Source of the DNA: Haematobia irritans
Taxonomy: Eukaryota > Arthropoda > Insecta > Diptera > Muscidae
Length of the DNA stretch: 64,000 nucleotides
Reading direction: 5' to 3'
Assembly (NCBI RefSeq): GCF_050003625.1
Contig: NC_134399.1
Coordinates: 150,158,473-150,222,472 of the forward strand
Part shown: one piece after another, positions 23,136 to 34,001 of the stretch
Position numbering within the stretch: position 1 is the stretch's first letter
Layout: every line of letters begins with the position of its first letter
Position numbers and translations under genes: made by a program
Notes under the pieces: generated by a model
Databases searched by the model: none
Told to the model about the DNA's origin: nothing
Seen by the model: the letters and a program-made list of their open reading frames with translations, nothing else

Positions 23136-24083
23136 CCCAGCAAAAACTGGGTAAGCACTAGTGATTCTTTCAGTAATACCGGTAATCAAAAAGTTACTAC
23201 TTGCAGTATTACCTGTGATTTAAAATAATAACTTACCTGTGTAGGCAAAAAGTGCTTCTTTCTATTAATACCGGTAATCAACATCATATCTTGAGGTACG
23301 GGTTCGGCTCTACAGCGGGTACCGTTAATAGTAGCGAAAAGTAATGTCATATTACATTTCAGAAAAAAATTGCCAATAAAATATACGTTTGTTTTCTAAA
23401 GTTGTATAGTACATAATTTATATTACAAAATAACATTATTGAATAGAACCATGTCGTGGAGCGTGGTATAGTGTGTTGTATTACAAAACAACAGGGTTGA
23501 GCTCGCACGTTTTGGGTAAGTTAGGTTAGGTTAGGTCAGGTGGCAGACCGATGTATCAGGCTCACTTAGACTATTCAGTCCATTGTGATACCACATTGGT
23601 GAACTTCTCTCTTATCACTGAGTGCTGCCCGATTCCATGTTAAGCTCAATGACAAGGGACCTCCTTTTTATAGCCGAGTCCGAACGGCGTTCCACATTGC
23701 AGTGAAACCACCTAGAGAAGCTTTGAAACCCTCAGAAATGTCACCAGCATTACTGAGGTGGAATAATCCACCGCTGAAAAAACTTTTTGGTGTTCGGTCG
23801 AAGCAGGAATCGAACCCACGACCTTGTGTATGCAAGGCGGGCATGCTAACCATTGCACCACATTGGCACGTTTTGGCTATCTTTATGGTAAAGATATTAT
23901 TTTTGGAGAGCTGGTATACTTGCGAAGAAGTACTTATTTTTCGACTGCTGGTATGCTTGCACAGAAGTACTTTCCTCCAATGTCATGCCCGTGTAAAAGT
24001 ATTACTATTGATATATGTACGAGGAAGTTGTTACCAATTTGGCGCAGGCATACTCATACCTGGTAATAGGAGTTTTTGCTGGG
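23136..24083 (+). mobile_element. MITE with CCCAGC TIR, second type, containing a SINE
   Basis: Starts CCCAGCAAAAACTGGGTAAG and ends GGAGTTTTTGCTGGG, flanked by TA. The interior (AGTAATACCGGTAATCA repeats) differs from MITE M, so this is a separate family with a similar TIR tip. A full SINE (23516-23865) with its own duplication lies in the middle. Confidence 0.75.
23516..23865 (-). mobile_element. tRNA-derived SINE, full-length copy
   Basis: On the minus strand: a tRNA-like head with A-box-like TGGTGCAATGGTTAGCATGC and B-box GGTTCGATTCC (resembling a valine tRNA), a body with CACCAAAAAG, GGCTATAAAAAGGAGGTCCC and GCAGCACTCAGTGATAAGAG, and a TAACC-repeat 3' tail. An 11-bp duplication GCACGTTTTGG (23505-23515, 23866-23876) flanks it, as expected for LINE-driven retroposition. 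Confidence 0.9.
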
Positions 24084-24099
24084 TATCTATACTCATATC

Positions 24100-24276
24100 A
24101 TTAGACATGTCTCAATTAAACGAACTTTCCCAGCTATTCTAACCGGAAGTTTTGTGTACCAGTATATGTCGGAGACAGTTATGCTACCATATACTGAGGA
24201 AAATATGCCACTTGTTTGGAGATTTCAGCAGCTACCAAAAACAATTGTGGGAGAATATTTAAAAAGTATGGTATAA
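24100..24276 (+). pseudogene. Tc1-like transposase fragment
   Basis: The translated frame contains SETVMLPYTEENMPLVWRFQQ, which resembles the segment just before the second catalytic Asp in insect Tc1-like transposases. The expected DNDPKHT-type continuation is missing: the frame runs into LPKTIVGEYLKS and stops at 24274-24276, so the reading frame is broken or the DNA rearranged right after FQQ. No TIRs could be assigned. Confidence 0.55.
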
Positions 24277-24499
24277 TATCCCTTCGCTAGTAGTTCTCTT
24301 TCAGTCAGCCTACAGGCTCCTTTTTGCAGATGTTGAAATCACCAAGAATAAAAAGTTCGGACAATCCAAATATATTATCTTCTATCATATATATCATAAT
24401 GTATGATTCATTCAATTTTATCACAGTCTACTGAAAAGTATGTTCACCGTTGATCCATACCTTTTGCAAAATTGCTTCCGATTCAATTTGCACAACACT

Positions 24500-25835
24500 T
24501 AAGTGACTTAAAGTTCCTCTAGATTTCAAATTTAAAGTAAATCGGATGGAAATTGTAGCTTCCATGTCCTCATGTTGTCAAATCGGGAGTTCGGGCTTTA
24601 TAGGGGCTATATCAAAATATGGACCGATATATACAAAATTGAACATAACTCTTTACAAACCTAAATTACCTATGGTTTTAAACTTTTAATCAAATAGGTT
24701 GAAAACTGTATGTTCTACACCTTCAAGAAGTCAAATCGGGAGCTCGGTTTATATGGGGGCAATGTCGAAACATGGATCGATATAGCTCATCTTTGAACTT
24801 GACCTGCTTGGTATTGAAGGCTGTAGCGTGATTACAACAGATATCCAGACATACAGACGGACATCGTTATAACGACTTAGAATTTCTCCCCGATCATGAA
24901 TATATGAATATATACACTCTTAGAAAAATATGTTTTTCATATGTTCCGATATAAACAAAATGTGTTTCGGGCACAATTTTAAAACACAATATATTTAAGT
25001 GCAAACAAGGAATGTTCCTAAACTAACACTAAATGTTTGGGACATCTATGTTAATATGTTAGAATATATTATGTTTGGGGCATGAATGTTTCATAAAAAT
25101 CATATGTGTGAATGCAAACATATATAAATTTACAAATTTCGACTAAACATACATATGTTGTGATATTTTATTCAAAGCGACAGAGAGAGTATAGAGAAAG
25201 AAATAGAAATGGAAACCGGGAGAGTTGACGGGAGAGTCCACGTGGCAAACAAATGTATGTTTCTGTTAAATAATGTTATGTTTGCATGGGCTCGTGGGCG
25301 CTGCAAACTATGCTATATAAGTGTAACTTATAACGATAATTATCTACTGGTGACTATAACAGCTACGTAGTCCAGTGGGTAGTTTGTTGGCTTACAAACT
25401 GTATAGTCCTCGGTTCGATTCTCCGTGCAGGCGAAAGGTAAAATTTAAAAAATTTATAAAAGTGAATAATTTCTTCAACATTATTTGTATTACAGAAAAA
25501 GGTGCCCAGAACTAAAATATTTTGTGGAAGTGAAAATTACGAGTATGTTAGGCAATGAGCACAATCGTCTTTGGGAAAAATTCTTCCAAGCATATAATAT
25601 TTTTGGGCTCAAAATGCTTCCAAACATATGATATGTTCACATAAAACAAACATATTAATGTTTCGGCAGTATCCAATAATATATGTGCTTCCTGCAAAAT
25701 ATGTTTGGAACATATGTTAAAGAAGCGATTTTTTTTTGAGGGTGTATGTAGTCGGAAACCGATATTTCGATGTGTTACATATGGAGTGGCAAACTTATCA
25801 TCACCGTCCTATGATAGTGGATATAAAAATATAAA
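24500..25835 (+). mobile_element. DINE family E, copy E1 (interrupted by T3)
   Basis: Degraded family-E units (GGGGCTATATCAAAATATGG, CTTCAAGAAGTCAAATCGGG), then the GTGATTACAACAG and ACAGACGGACATCGTTATAA tail tract, then interruption by T3, then resumption with TGTAGTCGGAAACCGATATT and a decayed end hairpin near 25820. The junction matches the uninterrupted tail at 63795-63830. Confidence 0.7.
24915..25745 (+). mobile_element. TIR element T, copy T3
   Basis: Starts CACTCTTAGAAAAATATG and ends TTTTTTTTTGAGGGTG, flanked by TA, inside the DINE-E1 tail. It holds the clearest tRNA-like stretch: TAGTCCAGTGGGTAG (25368-25382) as an A box and GGTTCGATTCT (25412-25422) as a B box. A GT-AG intron-like segment of 58 bp (25438-25495) follows. 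The interior also contains a GAGAGAGTATAGAG tract and a GTTAAATAATGTTATG segment missing from T1/T2. Confidence 0.75.
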
Positions 25836-26039
25836 ATATAAAAAACCATGGCCTCGTTAACAAAAAAAAAAAAAAAAAAAAAAACTTAACCTATTTTTCT
25901 GTCCACATGTGTATGTCCCAAACATGTTATGCTTGTTTATGAACATTATAATAATGTGCTAAAAGTTACAAGCATATAATGTTTACACCCAAACATATGA
26001 CAAACAGTCATATTCGACCCTGTATCTGTCTAACATATA

Positions 26040-27600
26040 TTACTATGGAATTTGTCTACATTTAATAAAAGATATAGATTACTTAAAAGTTGCCACGTTT
26101 TACGGTACCTCGGTTATTGTAAGCATTACATTTCAAAGCCAACCCCAATTTCCTAATTAATTCTAAAAGGGAATTTACTATCTAGTTACAGTGAAAGGTC
26201 TAGTCGAACAGTTACCTATGTAAAAAAACTTATTTTCTCCTAGTTATAATTTAACTGAGAATGAAAAAGTGTAATTACTTAACCTGTCTTTATTTCGACA
26301 AGAAACTGTAATTGTATATTTGCTTAGTTCCTACGATTGTCCACACATTTACATTTAGTTATTAAGAAACATTAGGGTAGATTCGGTTACTGCAGACTCT
26401 TTTAAACAATCAATCTATTGTGGTACTGTACTGAATAAAGTATTTTCTTTTCTCAAGAAAAAGGTTCTAGATGAAGAAGGAAAATACTTTTTAATAAAAG
26501 GGGGATTTCGGGCATTGTGTAAGTCTTCATACGCTATATGTATCTATTACATATAGGAATTTCAAATTTTTACAGTTGAACTCACCAAATTACTCTCTTT
26601 TTAAACTAACCAAAACAGTTCAAAAATCTTATACTTTTGTCTTAGGTGACATTTTCCAGATCAAGCAGTTATCCCAAAGTTTACATATGAGATTGATTAA
26701 TTACTTTTACCCCAAATATTGACAACCTTTATCATCTGATGTCTTTAAAATATTAGTAACATGGTCTTCACAACAAATCGAGCAACACTAATAAGTAAAA
26801 CATTCAAAATTTATTAAGAGGTTTATTCCAGAAATAAAGGAAATAATTAACTAGGTTTGCTTAAAAATAGATACAAATAGCTTAGGGTGAACTATAATAT
26901 GTTTTCCCAGCGCAAAGAGTCACAGTGGTGGTGGCGAAAAAATTGTTCAATTTGTGAAGAATAATTCTCGTATGTAATTTTCATAAGAAATTAACATATA
27001 AGACCCAAATTGAATCATCCCATCCGACCTGATCTTACTAGAGACTATGGAAATGTGCTTGTGATATTGGTACCTGGTATTTTCTTTCCAATAACTTAAT
27101 AATACCAATTCCTTAATATTCGTATTAGAATTGTAATGATATGTAATGTCATTAATTTAGAGGAGAACCCAGCCTGCATTGATAGCAGGCTAACATAAAA
27201 AAAAAACAATTTTTTGTTGGAAAAAATTCTTACCGCTAGTTTATCCAGCTTATAGTATTTAGTGGAATCTTGAGAAATCCCAGAGTTAATAAATTGACTC
27301 TCCATCTGGCTAAACCATAATTTTAGATTAGTATTCCAGAACGCCGGAACTTGTTCAGCACCACGTGTAGTTGTTTAATTTTTCTCCATATTATCAGACA
27401 TTGTAATCAAATACTCCCGGGTCACTAATTAAGGAAACAAATTTATGTCTTCCATTTTATATGTATTGCAAAATTCATTTATTGAATATTTCTAGTGTGA
27501 CAGAAAAATATTGATTAACTTGAAAAGTTTTAAATTAGATTATCAAAAGCAAAGCTACGAAAAATATATAAAAAGTATAAATATCGCAAGTAGTACATAA
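26040..27600. other. Non-repetitive AT-rich stretch, no gene recognised
   Basis: Apart from T-element-like motifs at the left margin (to about 26040) I see no repeat, TIR or convincing open frame. The minus-strand frame 27096-27305 is low complexity. Likely intronic or intergenic. Confidence 0.45.
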
Positions 27601-27603
27601 AGA

Positions 27604-28515
27604 GTGGTTAAAATTTCAAGGGCCCATGTTCATTTTGAATAAAACACAAACTATTTAGGAAATTATTGTAATTTTATTTTATTATGATATATAGGTATTA
27701 ATCAATTATGTATGGAACAAAATATCGGCCAAATGGGCGCCGCGACCACGGTGGCACACCTTCATCCGTTGGTCCAAATTTTCGATGACGCTGAGGCATA
27801 ATGGAGGTTCTATGCCGTTAATGTGCCAAATTATCTCATCCTTTAGCTCTTGAATTGTTGTTGGCTTATCGACGTACACGTTTTCTTTCAAATAACCCCA
27901 AAGAAAAAAGTCCAACGGTGTCAAATCACATGATCTTGGCGGCCAATTGACATCGCCATTACGTGAGATAACACGGCCATTGAATTTGTTGCGCAAAAGA
28001 GCCATTGTTTCGTTAGCTGTGTGGCAAGTGGCACCGTCCTGCTGAAACCACATATCGTCCACATCCATATCTTCCAATTCGGGCCATAAAAACTTCGTTA
28101 TCATCTCACGATAGCGAACACCATTCACAATAACTGCCTGACCGGCCTCATTTTGGAAAAAATACGGCCCGATGATGCCGCCAGCCCATAAACCGCACCA
28201 AACAGTCACTCTTTGTGGGTGCATTGGTTTTTCGACAATCACTCTTGGATTCTCATTCGCCCAAATGCGGCAATTCTGTTTATTGACGAATCCACTAAGG
28301 TGAAGATGTGCCTCATCACTTAAGATGATTTTGTTCGAAAATTGATCATCCACTGTTGCCATTTCTTGGACCATTTAACACGTTGTTGGATTGTGTATCT
28401 CTCCATGGTTCAAATTGAGTAAGTCTGAAATAGAGAAATGTCAAATAAAATTCGGAAAAAAACTTAGCGTTTAGGTGTGGTTCACATTCAACATTGGCGC
28501 TTACAATTTAACCAC
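27604..28515 (-). mobile_element. DD41D Tc1/mariner-superfamily element, internally deleted
   Basis: Imperfect TIRs begin GTGGTTAAAATTTCAAGGGC at the left (27604) and, inverted, GTGGTTAAATTGTAAGCGCC at the right (28515). Between them sit a transposase C-terminal catalytic region on the minus strand and a short remnant of its N-terminus. At about 0.9 kb it is shorter than autonomous relatives. A target TA could not be fixed. The right flank (GAGTATATGTTACAGAGGCG) is element-T sequence, so it landed in or beside a T copy. Confidence 0.75.
27704..28406 (-). pseudogene. Transposase pseudogene, DD41D type (rosa/Visitor-like)
   Basis: The 222-residue frame 27706-28374 holds the catalytic region: IILSDEAHLHL (first Asp), WFQQDGATCHTA (second Asp), CDLTPLDFFLWG (third Asp, 41 residues after the second). 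It ends with GRGAHLADILFHT, a normal-looking C-terminus. The true N-terminus survives as MERYTIQQRVK (28374-28406), but the next base joins directly to the pre-catalytic segment in another frame. The DNA-binding helix-turn-helix domain is therefore gone through an internal deletion with a frameshift. The protein cannot be functional; family assignment rests on the D-D spacing and motifs. Confidence 0.85.
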
Positions 28516-28521
28516 CCACAT

Positions 28522-29400
28522 GAGTATATGTTACAGAGGCGATTTTTGCCGAGGTTGTGGATGTTCTTAATCTTGATAATTGGTCCACTTTGTAGTACCC
28601 TAATATGTTCTGAAAGCTGGCAAACATATTAAATAAGCATTGACTTGCTCAGCCATCTTGTAGAGAGGTTTTCGGAAGCTTAAAGCTATTTGATACTCAA
28701 TTGCGATTTTAATGAATATTTACAGTCACTGCGCGCAAAGAAAAAACGTTTGGAAAACGGGTACCGAAAACGTTTTTCTTTTGTTAGAGTTTTTTGAATT
28801 TGTTCGAAAATTTTAAACTTTTATCACCAAAAAAATTTGTTACAAAATTTTTATTTTTTCAATAAAAAAAAATATTTTTGAACTAACACCACATTCCAAT
28901 TCGTTTATATCAAGCAATGTTCTTTTCTGAAATTCAGAAGTCTTTAATAAGACAAACTTTACAGTTTCATAGTAAAAATTTAATATAGTAGACCGAACAC
29001 AAAAAAAACTTTTTGGTGTTCGGTCGAAGCACGTATTCAAGGCGGACGTACCAACCGCAACTCCACGGTGTCCAAATAAATGCATGTTTCTGTTAAATAA
29101 AATTTGTTTAATCGGCTCGTGGGCACCACAAGCTATGCTATATAAATATAACTTAAAACATTTTTCTATTGATAACTACAACAGCTACCTAGCCCAGTGG
29201 ATAGTGTGTTGGATTACAAACTCTATGGTTCTCGGTTCCATTCTCCGTCCAGGCGAAATATAAAATTTAAAAAATTTATAAAATTGAATAATTTCTTCTA
29301 CATCCTTTGTATTACAGAAAAAGGTGCTAAGAACTAAAAATCTCGTGGAAGTGAGAAAGATTTAAGGAAAAATGCAATTAGCCAGAATAGATTGTGTTTT
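28522..29400 (+). mobile_element. Rearranged element-T sequence T4 with SINE-head fragment
   Basis: Contains the T-element right end (TATGTTACAGAGGCGATTTTT, 28523-28544). Further on, 29080-29350 has the T-element tRNA-like stretch (CCCAGTGGATAGTGTGTTGG, TCTCGGTTCCATTC) and the exon-like AAAAAGGTGCTAAGAAC. The 5' splice GT is mutated to AT here. A minus-strand SINE-head fragment (28995-29075) sits between them. Confidence 0.5.
28995..29075 (-). mobile_element. SINE head fragment
   Basis: Matches the tRNA-like head and adjacent body of the SINE (CTTTTTGGTGTTCGGTCG, CAAGGCGGACGTACCAACCG, CACGGTG) but with deletions in the B-box region and no tail. A degraded fragment only. Confidence 0.6.
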
Positions 29401-30025
29401 TGAGTTAGTCCTTATGAAATTGTTTTTACTTCCTGGAAAAGAATAAACGTTTATCACAAAACGTATACACTTTTCTTCCAAATAAACTACCTTACAGCGA
29501 AATGCATATGAGAAACGATCTTTGTCTGTCTAAAATTTCGTTTGGGAGGAAAGAATTATTTTTTGCGTGTATACTTCTGAGAACAGCTGGTAGCACATTA
29601 CAGCAAGATAATGAAGTCGCCGACCAATTTGCGTTATTTCCTTAAATTCGGCTCGAAATAACTTAAATATCTCGATTAAAGTTGTTCTGCATAGAACACA
29701 TCACAAAGTGTAGTATATGCGGCGTAAAGCCATTCGTAAGATATAAACCAAATTGACTATTTTAAAATGAAAAGGTTTTTATTTACGAGAAAAATAAAAA
29801 AAAATGTAGCGAACAATTGTTTTGTTGATGAAACTTTAAAAATTTCGGATAGATACAAAAAAAACTATAACACGTTTTTTGGCGGGTATTAATCTAAGCA
29901 TCTATGTATGGTGACATACATGAACTTTTTCATCGCTTTGAGGTGTTTGAGTTCATCAACAAATGACTGATTTTGATTCCCCAATCAAATATAACGCATT
30001 CACACTATTACTCCTCAGAGACGAT
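29401..30025. other. No gene recognised
   Basis: Non-coding. A possible MITE end (GAATTATTTTTTGCGTG, about 29545-29571) is visible at the left; the remainder (29600-30020) is unique sequence with no structured repeat or open frame of interest. Confidence 0.4.
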
Positions 30026-31912
30026 TTTTATACCCTCCACCATAGGATAGGGGTATATTAAATTTGTTATTCCGTTTGTAACACATCGAAATATTGCTCT
30101 AAGACCCCATAAAGTATATATATTCTGGGTCGTGGTGAAATTCTGAGTCGATCTGAGCATGTCCGTCCGTCCGTCTGTTGAAATCACGCTAACTTCCGAA
30201 CGAAACAAGCTGTCGACTTCAAACTTGGCAGAAGTAATTGTTATTGATGTAGGTCGGATGGTATTGCAAATAAGCCATATCGGTCCACTTTTACGTATAG
30301 CCCCCATATAAACGGACCCCCAGATTTGGCTTGAAGAGCCTAACAGAGTAGCATATTTCATCCGATCCAGCTGAAATTTGGTACATGGTGTAAGTATATG
30401 GTCTCTAACAACCATGCAAAAATTGGTTCATATCGGTCCATAATTATATAGCCCCCATATAAACCGTTCCACAGATTTGATCTCCGGAGCCTCTTGGAGG
30501 ATCAAAATTCATCCGATCCGGTTGAAATTTGGTACGTGGTGTTAGTATATGGTCTCTAACAATCATGCAAAAATTGGTCCACATCGGTCCATAATTATAT
30601 ATAGCTCCCATATAAAACGATACCCAGATTTGACCTCCGGAGCCTCTTAGAGGAGCAAAATTCATCCGATCCGGTTGAAATTTGGTACGTGGTATTAGTA
30701 TATGGTCACTAACAACCATGCAAGAATTGGTCCATATCGGTTCATAATTATATATAGCCCCCATATAAATCGATCCCCAGATTTGTCCTCCGGAGCCTCT
30801 TAGAGCCGATCCGGTTGAAATTTGGTACGTGGTGTTAGTATATGGTCACTAACAACGATGCAAAAATTGGTCCATATCGGTCCGTAATTATATATAGCCC
30901 CCATATAAATCGATCCCCACATTTGTCCTCCGGAGCCTCTGGGAGGAGCAAAATTCATCCGATCCGGTTGAAATTTGGAACGTGGTGTTATAATGTGGTC
31001 TCTAAGTGGTTTCACTGGAATGTGGAACGCCGTTCGGACTCGGCTATAAAAAGGAGGTCCCTTGTCATTGAGCTTAACATGGAATCGGGCAGCACTCAGT
31101 GATAAGAGAGAAGTTCACCACTGTGGTATCACAATGGACTGAATAGTCTAAGTGAGCCTGATACATCGGGCTGCCACATAACCTAACCTAACCTAACCAT
31201 GGCAAAATTGGTCCATATCGGTCTATACTTAGAAGAAGAATTGGTCCATATCGGTCCATAATTATATATAGCCCCCATATAAATCGATCCCCAGATTTGT
31301 CCTCCGGAGCCTCTTGGAGGAGCAAAATTCATCCGATCTGGTTGAAATTTGGAACGTGGTGTTAGAATGTGGTCTCTAACAAACACGCAAGAATTGGTCC
31401 ATATCGGTCCATAATTATATATAGCCCCCATAAAAACCGTTCCCCAGATTTGATCTCCGGAGCCTCTTGGAGGAGCAAAATTCATCCGATCCGGTTGAAA
31501 TTTGCATCGTGGTGTTTGTATAAGGCCGATAATAACCATGTCAAAATTGGTCCATATCGGTCTATAGTTATTTATAGCCGATCCCCAATCACACAAAAAT
31601 TGGTCCATATCGGTTCATAATCATGGTTGCCACTCGAGCCAAAAATTATCTACCAAATTTTTTCAAAATGTTATTTCTATAGAAACTTTAAACTTAATTA
31701 TATACGTATTTAATCGTCCTTTTTTAGTTTAATATACCACGTATGGACTATGTGGTATATATTACGATGCTAGGAAATTTTAAGATACCTTGCCATTGGC
31801 AACCCAAGTAACTCGATTGTGGATGACAGTCTTCAGTAGAAGTTTCTACGCAGTCCATGGTGGACGTTACATAAGCTTCGGCCTGGCCGAACTTACGGCC
31901 GTATATACTTGT
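30026..31912 (-). mobile_element. DINE family A, copy A3 (carries a truncated SINE)
   Basis: Reverse-oriented full copy. The tail TTTTATACCCTCCACCATAGG opens at 30026 and the head (TTCGGCCTGGCCGAA, then CGTATATACTTGTT) closes at 31912. The tandem array covers about 30290-31610. A 5'-truncated SINE (31007-31196) interrupts the array in plus orientation. The open frames on both strands here (for example 30008-30415, 31183-31608 minus) are array artefacts. Confidence 0.85.
31007..31196 (+). mobile_element. SINE, 5'-truncated copy
   Basis: Only the 3' half of the SINE is present, starting at AGTGGTTTCACTGGAATG and ending in four TAACC units. It is joined on both sides to DINE-A array sequence. 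5' truncation with an intact tail is what LINE-dependent reverse transcription produces. Confidence 0.85.
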
Positions 31913-32361
31913 TTTTCTTTTAATAGATTATAAACAGAATAATAAGCTATTAATAAACTTCATATAAATTTATTAATTTATTAATTTCATATAAATTTGT
32001 AGTTTGACAGATATACTAACTTTAATTTGGTATCACATCGTGCCAGCTACACTGAAGTAGTTAGAATGGTATCATATTACGATCATATCACATACATTTT
32101 AATTGACATTTCGATACTTCATGTTTAATATCATTTGTGCTTGAGTTGCTAAGGCATTTTATTATGGTGCCAACAAACCCAAGTTCAGCACTTGGTCGGA
32201 GCGAAAGATTTTTCAAATTGAAAAAAAAAAATTAGATAATAAGAAAATAAAAGTGTTATAAAGAAGTGAAATTGGTGGAAAAACAATTTTTTTTCGTTCT
32301 TTAGATTCTTTCTTGCAAGCCTAACTGCTAAAACAGTGCAAAGGAACAAAAAAGGGCACTA

Positions 32362-33348
32362 CACTGAAAAAACAGTGAACCCACCAGGGAGAAAACTTTC
32401 GGTTAATTTTAGAAATTTTTGAATATTTATAGAAAATTTTAACTAAACAGTATTACAAACGTCGGCATCACGCCGATGTCATAAAAATAAGTAAATATTT
32501 TTCGACAAATTCAAGAAAATTTATTAGACATAAGTAAGTTGTCTAAACTTGCCAATTTAGACTTATACCATTCAGTTCAAAGTTAAATTTTACGATACTG
32601 TTTTGAATAATTACCAATTTCGTGAATCACTAGGCTTAAGTATCTATTGTGAATTATCAATATTTAAGAAAATATTTTCTTGGCAAGTACTCTAAGATGA
32701 ATTCAAACACTTGCATCATATCTCTGGAACGGTGAGCATAAAACACTCTGAAATAAAGCAACTGAAACTCAACCAACTCTTTCCCTTTTCTTATTTCTTG
32801 TTCATAATATCTCTTGTGAGAGATATTTTGTACTGCACAGTGTTCCACCACTGAATTTCTCCTCTTTGTTGAAGATCCCTCGCACCAACGGAGTAAACAC
32901 CAGTCCCCAATATACAGTCCATTATTTGTTCGGACATCGGCACAAAGTACCCGTCTCTGGCATATCAAAGCTTTCGTCCCGATTCCCCTTCTTGCATACT
33001 CCAACAAAGTTTTTTCACTTGTTAAAGAAAATTTTGTAGTTTCAAGGAAAAACTTGGAGTTCACAATTGCAAGAATGTCTTTAGTGACATACGAAGTTCA
33101 TGATGGACGCATTTTTAGTAAAATTTACCAATTTAAAGAAATTCTGAACTATTTTGTGGAAGACACGAATTTAGTTAATCTTTATGCTTCATTTGAGTAT
33201 ATTTTTTTCCTCGGTTTTAGTTAATTTAACTAACGTACACAAAAAATTATTAGAGTAAAGGAAACTTTCTCCAAACAAAATAATTCCAAGAACTAAAATA
33301 AAGTTAAATTGGCTTTAGTGAAATAGAGAGTTCACTTTTTTTTGAGTG
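32362..33348 (+). mobile_element. MITE X, copy X2, with a 466-bp insert
   Basis: TIRs CACTGAAAAAACAGTGAA and CACTTTTTTTTGAGTG, flanked by TA. Relative to X1 it carries an extra 466 bp (32541-33006) bounded by AAGTT on each side. The outer parts align with X1 over their full length. Confidence 0.8.
32657..33064 (-). CDS. Coding-like 135-residue frame inside MITE X2, function unknown
   Basis: The frame begins in X sequence but most of it (from LLEYARRGIG onward) comes from the insert. The translation (ICQRRVLCADVRTNNG, WCEGSSTKRRNSVVEHC, QNISHKRYYEQEIRKGKE, RSRDMMQVFEFILEYLPR) has balanced composition and little low complexity, unlike most spurious frames here. It shows no transmembrane stretch and no domain I recognise. 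It could be a captured host-gene fragment, part of a longer ancestral X element, or chance. It ends TAA/TGA-bounded with no visible poly-A. Confidence 0.35.
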   Translation of the reverse strand: MNSKFFLETTKFSLTSEKTLLEYARRGIGTKALICQRRVLCADVRTNNGLYIGDWCLLRWCEGSSTKRRNSVVEHCAVQNISHKRYYEQEIRKGKELVEFQLLYFRVFYAHRSRDMMQVFEFILEYLPRKYFLKY

Positions 33349-33694
33349 TACTTCCGAATCACAAATTGGGGATCCAAACTACGTTTTGGAAGCTCTTTTT
33401 TGAGTCGAGTTTTTTTTAATCAGATCTAAATAAACCAACAATAAATTTCTTTCCATTTCATCGACAAAAATTATAGCAGAACCTTGTTAACCTTCTACAG
33501 AAAAATTTTTTACATATTTTGATAAAGAAAGAATGCTCAAAACTATAGTACTGGACGCATTAGTACGATTTTATGTTAAGGCACCATTAACATCCGTAAC
33601 TGTAAAGGGATCCAGGAACAAAATTTAGGAAATCTATTGCACTAAAAAAGCAAATAATTAAAATTTGACATAACATTACAATGTTGTGCCACAA
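33349..33694. other. No gene recognised
   Basis: AT-rich sequence between MITE X2 and a SINE. I see no repeat family or open frame of interest. Confidence 0.4.
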
Positions 33695-34001
33695 GGTTAG
33701 GTTAGGCTAGCCCGATATTTCAGGCTCACTTAGAATATTCTGTCCATTGTGATACCATAGTAGTGAACTTCTCTCTTATCACTGAATGCTGCAGAATTCT
33801 ATGTTAAGCTCAATGACAAGGGACCTCCTTTTTATAGACGAGTCCAAACGGCGTTCTACATTGCCATGAAACCAATTAGAGAAGCTTTGAAACACTGAGA
33901 AAGGCTAAAAAACTTTTTGGTGTTTGGTCAAAACTGGGTTTCAAACCACGATCCTAAGTATGCAAGGCGGGCATGCTAACCATTGCACCACGGTGGCTCC
34001 C
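33695..34001 (-). mobile_element. tRNA-derived SINE copy
   Basis: Reverse copy starting with GGTTAGGTTAGGCTAGCCCG and ending with the tRNA-like head (GGCGGGCATGCTAACCATTG, CACGGTGGCTCC). The B-box is mutated (GGTTTCAAACC) and the body has a deletion near the GCTGAAAAACT segment. A clear target duplication is not visible. Confidence 0.8.

Noticed and set aside
23702..24142. 146-residue plus-strand frame
   Set aside because: It runs antisense through the SINE and on into the MITE and has no domain; chance read-through.
25360..25435. A functional tRNA gene
   Set aside because: A- and B-box-like motifs are present, but I cannot pair a full acceptor stem and the anticodon arm loop has the wrong size; it recurs inside a TIR element, so it is treated as tRNA-derived.
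30008..31608. Minus-strand frames of 106-141 residues
   Set aside because: Same cause as above in DINE-A3; they end at array irregularities or at the SINE.
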